DNA from: Daldinia sp. FL1419
Lineage: Eukaryota > Ascomycota > Sordariomycetes > Xylariales > Hypoxylaceae
Assembly: GCA_025201765.1 (NCBI GenBank)
Contig: MU623448.1
Location: 1-64,000 of the forward strand
Length of the DNA stretch: 64,000 bases
Direction of reading: 5' to 3'
The notes below the pieces were generated by a model, which did not search any database, was not told where the DNA came from, and was given only the letters and a program-made list of their open reading frames with translations. This document shows positions 54,157 through 64,000 of the stretch, piece by piece (within the stretch, counting starts at the first letter, position 1; every line of letters begins with the position of its first letter). A program made the translations under genes and the position numbers.

Positions 54157-55979
54157 ATGACAGGCGACAGTGTCGATCACTCGCAAAACGCGAATGAGAA
54201 TCAATATGATGACCGGCTTTCCAGCGCAAGCGACGACGATAATAAAGAAGTAGAGGTACGTTTCGCCTCTTAATAAATATTTACGAATATCGCGCTAAAT
54301 TTATCATGCAAGGTTACTTTTGATTCAGGAAATCCTTACCGGAGGAAAAGTTCATTAATACACAGTGAAGCGGCTAAGGCGGAGTTCGCATCATCTAGGT
54401 CGAAGCCGTCGGCAAGTCACTGCTTAGTACATCAGTTTCTCGACGGCCATAGGTATGATAAGCCTAAAACCGCCAACCGAAATCATGACAAACATAAACA
54501 TGAAGAGGTTACCAGCGAGGTTAGCTTGGACGAATATGTTGAACCCAAAGGAAAAGCTGCCAGCCAACTTGAGAATGCATCTAGTACAGAAGTAGATAGC
54601 GATGCTAGCAACGCTATAGGTCAAGTCGACGAGAGAGAGTGGAGGAAAGCCGTTAAGAAAGGCAAGGCCGGCTTAGATCACCACCAGGACCTCAACAGCC
54701 GGCTGCTCACAAAGAAGCAGTTGGCTGACATGGCTTGGAGCGTCCGGGAGCTCAGCAGAAGATTAGGGAACATAAGGCTCAAATTCAAGGCTAGGAGCAT
54801 CTTCCTCTTGACCAAAGCTTACGATCACGAATTAATACCAAAAACGAGGGAAGTTGCGAAATGGCTTCTTAGTAAAGACAGAGATGTTCGGTATACGGTC
54901 TATGTGGAAGAGAGCTTGCAAAGAAATAAAAAGTTCGATGCACCTGGATTGATACAGGAACTTCGGAAAGAGTATATCGACGCTGGTAAGATGAGTGACG
55001 ATGATCCGGAGGGTACACTGGACGGTCGTTTGCGCTATTGGACCGAAAAGATGTGCCGTGTGCGACCGCACACATTCGATTTCGTTATAACCTTAGGGGG
55101 TGATGGGACGGTGTTATACGCTAGCTGGTTATTCCAACGGATAGTACCGCCGGTACTCAGCTTTTCACTCGGTAGCCTTGGATTTCTCACCAAGTTCGAT
55201 TTTAACGAGTATCAAGACATACTCACCACTGCATTTAGAGATGGCGTGACAGTAAGTTTGCGCTTGAGATTTGAAGGAACGGTCATGAGAAGTCAAAATA
55301 AACCGAACCAGCTAGATCGGATTAAATACGTGGATGAGAAAGGGGTTCATCACAGCAGAGATCTAGTAGAAGAACTCATTGGCAAGGAGCGAGACGACGA
55401 ACACACCCACAGGCCTGATGGCACGTTTGAGATTCTCAACGAGATTGTGATAGATAGGGGCCCAAATCCAAGTAAGTTCTATACACAAATTCACCAATAC
55501 AGCCATCCCGAGCTAAGCACCAAGCAGCAATGTCTAATACCGAAATCTTCGGTGACGATGAGCATTTCACATCTGTGCTCGCGGATGGATTATGCGTCTC
55601 AACTCCTACGGGCTCAACAGCCTATAACCTCGCGGCGGGCGGTTCGCTCTGCCATCCCGAGAATCCGGTCATGCTCGTAACTTCGATATGCGCGCACACA
55701 TTGTCATTCCGGCCTATCATCCTACCCGACACGATAGTTCTACGTATAGGAGTACCATACGACTCACGTACTAGTAGCTGGGCTAGCTTCGACGGTCGCG
55801 AACGCGTTGAACTCTTCCCCGGCGACTACGTAACTATTAGTGCCAGTCGGTTCCCATTTGCCAGCGTTCAGCCTCAAGGGCGGAGAAGTGAGGACTGGGT
55901 TAAGAGTATCAGTGCGAAGCTCGGCTGGAACACAAGGCAGAAACAGAAGAATGAGGGGTATGGGAAATGGGAGAATTAG
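54157..55979 (+). CDS. NAD+ kinase (ATP-NAD kinase, Utr1/Yef1 type)
   Basis: Phosphorylates NAD+ (and often NADH) to NADP(H). Three exons (54157-54255, 54313-55471, 55528-55979) give 569 residues. The N-terminal 190 residues are charged and disordered, as in fungal cytosolic NAD kinases. The catalytic domain has LGGDGTVLYASWLFQ (GGDG at about 295-298), FSLGSLGFLTKFDF, RGPNPTMSNTEIFGDDEHFT (created by the second splice), CVSTPTGSTAYNLAAGGSLC and WASFDGRERVEL. All hallmark residues are present, so it should be active. No mitochondrial presequence is visible, unlike Pos5. A seven-codon upstream frame ends two bases before the start codon. Confidence 0.95.
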
Positions 55980-57008
55980 ACAGGGCAATTGGAGTTTAGC
56001 TTGGAGTTCGCGGACTAAGTGCTTTCTTTATATGAGATATTTAGCCCATACAAGAGGTTCTAGACCAGATTAGTCTCAAGAGCTAAGGGGAGCACATCGA
56101 CCATCAAGTTAGCCATGGCATCGGCATAAGGCGCCTAGATTAGACGGACGGCCATAATCGCGCATATATGATTAATTCATAAATAACACAACGGGTAGTA
56201 CCGCGAGGGCTTATGTAAATATTCTATACTGGTTCTGTCCCTGAGGCCTGCCGCACAGGTTAACCAGGTAGATACCTAGGTATCTAACCACTCTATAAGT
56301 CCACACCTGAAATCTAACGTCAACCCGTGATAGTTCCGCGATGGGAAGATCGTATGGGATAGACGGGTATACCCGAGTAACCCATTTCCCCCAGCCCTTG
56401 CTAGAATCCAAAATAAATAAATAAATAAAATATGCGCGAATGATATAGTGTTATTTGATGTGGAGCCCCGACAGTTGAAGTTATCATGCAGCATAGAAAC
56501 TAACGAGGTTCTTGGCAATCTCTTATCACATCTTGGCTGTCACAGCTTGCGCCTTGTTGAAACACCCGGTCTCTCATGGATCACGTATACATCTCATCTC
56601 TCAAAAGCTTTAGTCTCCTGCTAAGAGTTTGTCTAGTCTTCCCTTTTACTTGGATTTTCAAGTCACCATTATAAGACAAGATCGCGTAAAGCATTTTTAG
56701 TCTAACCTAGTCTCGGCCCCTTTAATAAACAGACCGGTCATTTTGAATTTCTTATACTCCTAGCTACCTTGTATATATTGCAAGCCGATGTTATCGCTCT
56801 CGCGAAAGAGACCACCGAAACTAGAATCAAGTAGGAAACATGTGACATATATTTGATAACCCATCCCGAACGTCACCCCCTTATCCCTTGACTCCTGTAA
56901 ATGGCATCAATACGACGGAAATTTTCATTTTGCAAAGATGATATATGAAGAGCAAACAGTTAAGTGCTGGAAAATACATGCTCTCGGCATCGTAACTATA
57001 TTTTATTC
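55980..57008. other. Convergent spacer, NAD kinase and secreted-protein gene
   Basis: About 1 kb between two 3' ends. It contains GATACCTAGGTATC at 56,271-56,284 (a perfect palindrome of the scattered motif) and an AAATAAATAAATAAATAAAA run near 56,410-56,430. No gene was seen. Confidence 0.5.
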
Positions 57009-58078
57009 CTATGCTTCGTCCGTCGTGGCATCTTCCTCGTCTTCTGTCGTTTCAACAAACGTCATCGTGAAGCCCTGGTTATCGTCTACATTTAGGTTTA
57101 TGGCGTCGATGGTATCGGAAGAAGTGCTCTCTCGCTTGGCTACTGCTGGGGCGTTCGTAACGGGTAGGGCCTTGACAGAACGGGGATTGAATTCACTGGA
57201 TGTCTGGATGCCTTCCAAGGACGTTAGTTAGTATGCTATGTAATAATGAGCAGAGAATTTAGTACAGGAATCACTCACCGGCAGGGACACCACGCCTAAC
57301 ATACATGCGGGTGACCTTGGTCCGTCGGCGCGGTTGCGAGGAGAACTCATCACGCTTAGCAGCAGCCTTAGCAGCCCCCTCGCCGACGGTACCGCCGTTG
57401 TTATCGACAATAATACCGACACCAGCACCACCTTCGCCAGTACCAAGTTGAATCAAAGGACCCTTAGTCAAAGCCGCCTCGGCATATGTTAAAGCCCTAT
57501 CGAAGCCAGCTAAGTCACGCTTGGCCTTGGGAGACTCAGAGTCCCGCGGGGCGATCTCCTTGCCCATACCTTGAAGGCCTGATATTTGGGTAGCTTAAGT
57601 CATATTAGCGGATGCATCGAAGAACGGTCTAGTATTGATAACTAACCTTGCTGCTGCAAGTTAGGGTCTACGGTAGCAGCGGGAGCGGCAGAGGCTTCGG
57701 GTGTCTTCGGGCTTTCCGCCTCCGGACTTGGACTGCTCTGAGCGGCCACAACGCTGCTATCATCCGCTGGAGTAACGCTAGCAGCGGCCACTGGCGCAGA
57801 TGCAGCGTTCTCTGTAGCACCCCCAGCGGTACCGGTTGCGGCGTTGACTGCTGCACCCTCCAAAGCGTTCATCAAGTTCGTCACATCTTGACCTCCTCCG
57901 AATGAGATTTCACCATCACCGACTACCCTGTAGATTGATTAGATATACCGAGTGGCAACGCATATCCGCAGGCCATTACATACAATGCGGGGGAGTAAGC
58001 GCCGAGATTAATGTTCAAGGGGAGAGCGTTGATGCTGGCGAGTAAGCCGGCAACGGCAATCATACGATAGCTGACCAT
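57009..58078 (-). CDS. Secreted low-complexity protein with several dibasic sites
   Basis: Four exons (58078-57984, 57927-57647, 57578-57279, 57211-57009) give 292 residues. The N-terminus MVSYRMIAVAGLLASINA is a clear signal peptide with probable cleavage after NALP or INA. An Ala/Ser/Pro/Thr-rich region (about 55-120) follows, likely O-glycosylated. Dibasic sites KR145-146, KR200-201, RRR209-211, RR220-221 and KR251-252 divide the rest; the longest piece contains GTGEGGAGVGIIVDNNGG. The C-terminus is acidic. I recognise no family. Candidates are a cell-wall-associated protein or a Kex2-processed precursor; no Cys-rich effector pattern is present. The exon sums and strong splice sites make the gene itself credible. 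Confidence 0.7.
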
Positions 58079-60436
58079 CTTGACTAATATTTATTGGGGG
58101 ACGTTCTCGGGTTGTCTTGGCTAGATAGGTTTGGATATAGAATAGTGGAAATAGATATTATAATGGTATAAAACGACCAGCGGTAGAAGCAAAAAGCGAT
58201 TTAATCTGCGAATAGAAATTAAGGAAGAGACCAGAAAACCAGAAAGTTCGGATGACAACTCGAGCACAGCTGAGTAACTCGAAATCATCATTTCGGGGCC
58301 AGCAAAGACCTTCATATACGTCGACAACTTGGTATCCTAGATCATCGGCAGTTCCCAACCATCAAGTCGGGACCTCGAAAGCCAAGCAACCGAACCAGGT
58401 AAACGACATGGATACCCATTCTCATCCGGCGCCAAGGTGTTTCTTCTCGGACATCTACGTTAAAAATATCTCTAGCAAGGTGTTTTGTGTATCATGTCGG
58501 CGGCGAGAAGAGATCTCTCCATAGTCGATACCAGTTATCTGCCATTAGGTGCGGGGACCAAACGACGTTATCGACGCTCGAAACGCAATTAGATGACGGG
58601 GATCAAAAGAAACAAAAGCACGGAAGTAGTTGTCACCGTTCTAAGTACGTGACTGAGGCTCTTGGCTAAACCCGCCAAGTGCCATAAGTCAGTCAATGCG
58701 ATAAGCTATAAAGGTCCGGCATAGTATAAGAGGTAAAAGACGAGCGTGTGAGATGAGTATCAATCTTGGGTCTTGAGACCTGCCAAGAGACCAGGGTACC
58801 ATCTGCCCCCGCGCCCAGTGCGTTCCAAGACTAACAAGCTTTCGCCGCGTAATCCACTGAATCTTTCGTCTCGGTGAATCTAACGATGATCAAGATAAGT
58901 CTCCAGAAGCTTTGTCTTAAGATCGAAGACAATTAATACAGGCAAGACCGTAGAATGGCGGCTCATAAAACTAAAGGGTGACATCCTGCTTTAAGAACCT
59001 ATGATACGACGAGTTAAGACAAAACCTATGAGGTGGGAAATAAAATAGGTATACTTCTTTTCAATTATTGCTGTCGTAATTATAATTTGAGGGAGTAGTC
59101 GCCATAGGATCTGATTCATACGCTCATCTTTGGGGATTGAAAATCATCGAAGAGTTGCAATGTTATCATCCACTACCAACTGCAGATCATACAACGTGCA
59201 TCTATTTTCGTTGATGATGTAGACCATCCAGGTTATCAAGAAACCCCTAACCGTTAGTGATAGTTGCTAGTGCCGTCTCAAATATACCGGAGACATGAGA
59301 CTTAACACATTGTCATCGCTATGAATAGTACCTTCAGGTACGGTTTGGATGAAAAGGGGTGATCGACTTGCCAACTTACCCAAGACGCATACACGTAGGT
59401 ATTTCGCTCATGATATTTCTATGAGAGAGATCTTTGGTAATCTGAAGCTTATTTCATACCAAGGAGTAGCGCCAAGCGAGTCGAGACTACGGTAGATCGC
59501 CTAGCAAGTTATCTACCGCAGCATCGGAATTCACGATGAAGCAAAGCCAAGAGATAGCGTTAAACCAGCGGACCAACGAAGATGTCTGTGCGCCTGGTCT
59601 AAATATCCTTTGACATGATGGGAAATGGTTCTCATATAGACTGCTCCTCTCATTGTGTGCAACCATATATGATGCACTCGAATACTTCCTATATGTCGAC
59701 CTTGTAAGGTAGGTAAGTGGGCATATACAAAGTATTCGAAGTCTTTAACCTAGGTATGTAACTAGTGGATAGAAGAGAAGAATCAGGACCAACAACGTAT
59801 GACCCACTCTGTGGTTTCATCACAGATCGAAAACTTTCAAACCCACTGTGGGGAGTTGGGGAAAAACTGGAGTCTAAGGTTCAGCCTTAATGTGGCATAA
59901 TTGTGGCGGCCTATGTGTACCTAGGTATTATACCATTTAGGCGGTATTCGTACATGTATCTTTTTTACGGCCGTTTGCAATATTCAAGTCCCAATCGACT
60001 TAACTTAGCATCATCTTATCTCGGGCGAAACCAGCCTCGTCAAATCTAATATTCCTATTAACTGCGAGGCTGGTTATCTTAAGTAGGCATTTATCCGTAT
60101 ATCTCATTTTGGTGTCGAGATGAATTTGGCTTAGACAAAAGAGGCACCAGTTACTGCAGCTCAATCCTACGTGTGCATCCATTCGCCTTGGATAATTCCA
60201 AGTTACATCACACGAGCCTGCGCAACCCGCCAATCCCAGCTTTTCGGCTTGCCTGCTTGCCTGCTTGCGTACTACTTCGACCGGTGGCTGCCTGTCGATC
60301 AAAATATCTATAACTTTATCAATTGCTTTTTCCGCTTCAATCTCCCTCATGTTATATAAGTAGGGCTCACTTGATGAGCTTAGTTATTCGAGTGTTTGGC
60401 TCGCTCTCTCCAGGTGATCGCAGCACGTAGTAGAAT
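58079..60436. promoter_or_regulatory. 2.4-kb divergent region between secreted-protein and peptidase genes
   Basis: Spacer between divergent starts. It includes a tandem CTTGCCTGCTTGCCTGCTTG at 60,248-60,267 and scattered TAGGTA motifs (59,708; 59,750; 59,920). A 116-codon frame at 60000-60350 (-) overlaps this repeat and looks non-coding. Nothing else recognised. Confidence 0.45.
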
Positions 60437-62828
60437 ATGAACTCTCCAAAATCGTCAACGACGCCCTTGTTAGGGGAGCAGCAAGATGATGAGGCTCAAG
60501 AACGTGTTCAGTTATCACGAAAAGAACCAAGTTGGGGCTGGCGCCGCCTAAGTGCGGTCGTCTTAATTGTCGTATCTGGCATTTTAATCATTGGCCATTT
60601 CGGTCATGGCCCGATTCATTATGGTGACCATCGTCCAGACCCGGGAAGTCAAGAGCCATTAGAACCTTCTGACGATGGATGGACGGAGTGGTCTAGTGTA
60701 AGCCTTCCTAAAGAGTATTGCGAATTTAATGAAACGAATCAATTATTAACACGATAGTTTTCATGCAAAATAGATCACACCAAGCGAGAAGCTCACTTGG
60801 CAGCCGTGCTTCGGGGTATTCGGCGACAGCTTCCAATGTGCCCGACTAACCGTGCCTATGGATTATCACCGACCGCTAAACCAGTCGGCGGATAACCCAA
60901 AAGTGCACATAGCTCTAGTCTTAAAGCCCGGTATCAACCGTACCAGCGACCCATCATCCTACTCGGAATCTCCTTTGCTCATTAATCCAGGCGGTCCCGG
61001 GGGCAGTGGGGCGCTTTTCGCCTTAACCACGGGACCGGCGCTCCAAAACGTCATCGGCGGAGATCGTGATGTTATAGGCTTCGATCCGCGTGGAGTAGGG
61101 GCTACTACACCCAAGGCCGATTGTTTCGCAGCTTCCGACGAGTACTTTGGGGTTAATAGACGTAATATTGCTCTAATGAATCGGATGAGCTGGATTTCGT
61201 CGGGCCATGAAATTGGTCTTGTCAATTCAAGCAACGTCGCACTCAATAAACTCAACGTTAGGTCAAGAGCACTCGCCAAACTATGCAAGCGGAGGGACGA
61301 TGCTGAAGGAGACAATAGTATTTTCAAGTATTCCAATACACCGAACGTAGCACGGGACATGCTCTCGATCATTAACGCTTGGGATGAGTGGAGGTCAAGT
61401 TCCAACGCGGAGGAATCGGAGACTGCATTCGGACTCAGGAGTGACTTTAAAATCGAGCCCGAGGATAGCACCAAAGGAAAGCTTGTGTATTGGGGATTTT
61501 CTTACGGCACGTTCCTCGGAGCCACATTTGCATCTATGTTTCCCGACAAAGTGGGTAGAGTTATCCTGGATGGCGTTGTGGATGCTGATCACTACGTTAA
61601 TCCAATGTTGGGAGATGGTATCCTCGACACCGACAAGATCTGGGAACAATTTTTTGTTTATTGCGCCGAAGCGGGATCTGACTGCGACTTTTACCGTGCC
61701 GGAGACGAACCCGGTGATATTAAAGAACGTTTCAATTATGTTATGAATTGGTTGGAGAAGGAGCCTGTAATTGTCCTACTTTCGAACGCGAACATACCCA
61801 CTCTAATAACAGCCGGAGACTTCAAGATGATTATATTTTCGGCATTGTACTACCCCATTGCCTCATTCCCTGGCCTGGCTATACTCCTGAAAGCTCTCGT
61901 CGATAACCAACTCCAGACGATGGTGGGTAGTCCCGCACCGGCATTACTTTGTCAAAACATAACTTTACCCGTATGGCCAGATGATGCCCAGAAGGTAATT
62001 GCATGTAGTGATAAACGATATAAAGTAAGAACTCCTTGATTTCCGGAAATTTCTTGAGGGGCAGGCCTAATATTTAATAGCTTCATGAAGACCTTGACGC
62101 ACTCCAGCGGCGCTTCGAGAAGATGGCTACTTATTCCTCATTCGCTGACATCGTAAGTAATACCTGGTCTCCGTAACTAGAAAGTTATTTAACAGATATG
62201 TTAGTGGATGGGCGTCGACCTTAATCTGGGTTGTAGCGGATGGGAAATCGATGCGAAAGACCCGCCGATGCGCTGGGACGACCACCCAATTCATAAACCA
62301 AAAGCCATAGAAACCAGTTTTCCCGTCTTGTTCTTGTCGAATAATCTTGACCCTGTCACACCTTTGCACTATGCTCTGAAGATGACGCGCAAATTTTCGG
62401 AAGCAAGTCTCGTAGAACAGAAAGCGGAGGGTCATTGTACTATGGCGTGCATCTCGCTTTGCACGATAGGGCATATCCGGGCGTACCTCAATTACGGAAT
62501 TGTACCACCCGTGCCAAAATTTAGTTCGGATGATGAAGGCGAATGGACAACTTGCGAGTGTTATGAAAAGCCTTGGAAATCGCTTCACAATATCACCGTG
62601 ACGCCAAGCTCAAGCAGTGGCCTCCAAGGAAGAAGCGGAAGCGAGCTATTGACCGGGAAGACGGCCGAGGAATTGGAGACCATGGAGGCTTACCAACAGC
62701 TCCGAAACCGATTTATCGTATTTACAGCGACTCAGCAACAATTTGGAGGCCGAAACCCGCTTCGAGCTGCGCATCTAGACAGCTTGGCTTTTACGAACAA
62801 GGGGAAACCCAGCTGCAGTAAGCCATGA
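60437..62828 (+). CDS. TAP-like alpha/beta-hydrolase peptidase (S33), membrane anchored
   Basis: Four exons (60437-60697, 60774-62024, 62081-62152, 62205-62828) give 735 residues. A cytosolic N-terminus of about 37 residues precedes one hydrophobic helix (LSAVVLIVVSGILIIG), so the enzyme is probably a type II membrane protein with its catalytic part outside or in the secretory lumen. The hydrolase shows the oxyanion segment INPGGPGGSG, DVIGFDPRGVG, the nucleophile elbow WGFSYGT (Ser330), SNNLDPVTP (Asp577) and EGHCTM (His605). This is the pattern of tripeptidyl-aminopeptidase-like S33 proteins (TAP-like C-terminal domain), which release N-terminal peptides. Paired cysteines fit an extracellular location. 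Expected substrates are short peptides; specificity is not readable. Confidence 0.88.
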
Positions 62829-63454
62829 CGATCATAATCGTTGACTCGGCATATAAACATTTGGACATAAAATATGATATACGATATCTATGCATTAGCT
62901 CTTACATGTCCGAAGTATTTTCGCTTCACGCCGCATTGTTCGCATTGAATATCAGTCGGACTCGGCAGAAATCCATAGGACCACCATTATCACGCATTTA
63001 GCTGAGGATGGAATGTTGCAAATATCAGTAGATGAGCACAAGATCATTCTTATATTAAGTTTAAACCTTTTTATGCCTGCAGTGTCTTTATTCTTCAAGT
63101 AATCCATAGAAATAACGTTCCCTTGTAAAGCCCCCTCGACGGTATTATCTATTCGTGTATTGTGCCCATGTATTCCGCAGCCGCCGCGCCGCAACATATC
63201 ATTGGTCGCGGGTACGTTCGTCGGATTCAGGAGCAATATTAGCGGTAATGGATTGAGGCTCGGTCCCAACAGTTACATCGATATAATTAATGTATTTAAA
63301 GTATTGAACAATGAACCTTTTTACTGCTACTGAGCCCTGATATATAAATGTTTCCCACCACTGAGCTCTAATATATGATCCTATTTGCCAAGTCGAGCAG
63401 TGGGCTATCGCTTCAAGTCACGATTATAAGATAGAAACAGGAAATCAACCAGAT
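62829..63454. other. Spacer before GFA-family gene
   Basis: About 630 bp of mixed composition. AT-rich segments (TGATATATAA, ATATATGATC) occur near 63,338-63,378. No gene seen. Confidence 0.4.
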
Positions 63455-64000
63455 ATGTTGACATCAGACGCCCTCGTAACCTTCTTCAACCGCGACAAGA
63501 CCGCTACAGCCGAAGCGGGAGAAGAGTCGCGGACGTTTGCGGCGAGATGTCACTGCGGGAACATCCAATACTCAGTCGTACTCCCGGTCGCAAGCCTGCC
63601 GTTGAACGCTTACATCTGCTCATGCACACGATGTCGCTACTCCCACGGCACATTCGGCAGCTTTCACGTCTCATTGACGCAAGGCGTAGCACCGGAATGG
63701 ACCAATAGCTCCGTCAACCTATCCGTTTATAAGAGCCAGGGTGGCGGACCGGGCGGCCACGGACAGCGGTGGTTCTGTCCTACCTGCGGAACGCACAACG
63801 GGCACTTCGAGCCGTGGGCCATGCAGTGGATTGCAGACATTGCGCTTTTCGACGCGCCGAGTTTCTGGAAGATGAAGGGATTCGCGTTTCCGAAGTCCCC
63901 TGGAGATGGCGGCCTGATGTCTTGGATCCCGGAGGAGATTAGGAGGGATATAAAAGTACTTAGTATGGACCACGATATCGCGCCAGATAATAAGCTTGAG
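63455..64000 (+). CDS. GFA/CENP-V-domain zinc protein, truncated by window end
   Basis: The frame opens at ATG 63455 and stays open for 182 codons to the last base, so the 3' end is outside the window. The cysteines follow the GFA (glutathione-dependent formaldehyde-activating, Mss4-like) pattern: CHCGNI (about 46-48), CSCTRC (about 67-72) and CPTCG, which bind zinc. These are followed by WKMKGFAFPKSPGDGG and a C-terminal stretch that could continue. Despite the name, most fungal members have no proven formaldehyde activity; function is unknown. No intron is needed in the visible part. Confidence 0.85.
   Translation, partial: MLTSDALVTFFNRDKTATAEAGEESRTFAARCHCGNIQYSVVLPVASLPLNAYICSCTRCRYSHGTFGSFHVSLTQGVAPEWTNSSVNLSVYKSQGGGPGGHGQRWFCPTCGTHNGHFEPWAMQWIADIALFDAPSFWKMKGFAFPKSPGDGGLMSWIPEEIRRDIKVLSMDHDIAPDNKLE

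Noticed and set aside
60000..60350. 116-codon frame on the minus strand upstream of the peptidase gene
   Set aside because: Covers a CTTGCCTG tandem repeat and promoter sequence; composition is not protein-like.

Overview
The window looks like nuclear DNA of a filamentous ascomycete (Pezizomycotina, most likely Sordariomycetes). Three things point there. Genes are interrupted by short introns (49-97 nt) with GTAAGT-like donors and CTAAC/TTAAC branch sites. Recognisable proteins such as Ypt7, Cdt2, Spb1, Ebp2, cyanase and NAD kinase have fungal architecture. A 7.3-kb AT-saturated island at the left edge looks like transposon DNA eroded by repeat-induced point mutation (RIP). Exon structures were built by hand; for the spliced genes every exon sum is a multiple of three.

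Layout. 1-7,400: AT-rich island with diverged direct repeats. 7.7-15.7 kb: a small putative mitochondrial protein (-), the Rab7 GTPase Ypt7 (+), an SLC35F-like transporter (+) and a heme-oxygenase-fold protein (+). 17.1-18.1 kb: a divergent 14-3-3-like protein (-), followed by 5.2 kb without a recognisable gene. 23.3-30.7 kb: Cdt2 (-), then Spb1 (+) and Ebp2 (-), two 60S ribosome-biogenesis genes placed tail to tail. 31.4-40.1 kb: three unrecognised, disordered, charged or repetitive proteins (-) separated by long spacers, plus a tRNA-like element.

41.6-53.6 kb is the most interesting block. A seven-exon gene (-) encodes a 1,826-residue STAND/NLR-type protein: alpha/beta-hydrolase, NACHT-like P-loop module, poly-Glu linker, ankyrin repeats and a Q/Y-rich tail. 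It is divergent to a two-TM membrane protein (DUF6601-like, +). Next come cyanase (-) and a ten-exon protein kinase (+) with intact catalytic motifs. 54.2-64.0 kb: NAD kinase (+), a secreted protein with several dibasic sites (-), a membrane-anchored S33/TAP-like peptidase (+), and a GFA/CENP-V zinc protein (+) that runs off the right edge.

Housekeeping genes (ypt7, cdt2, spb1, ebp2, cyanase, NAD kinase) alternate with accessory ones. The best candidate for an undescribed system is the NLR-like protein with a degenerate Walker B, together with its divergent membrane-protein neighbour and the nearby kinase. No searches could be run; family names rest on recognised motifs.
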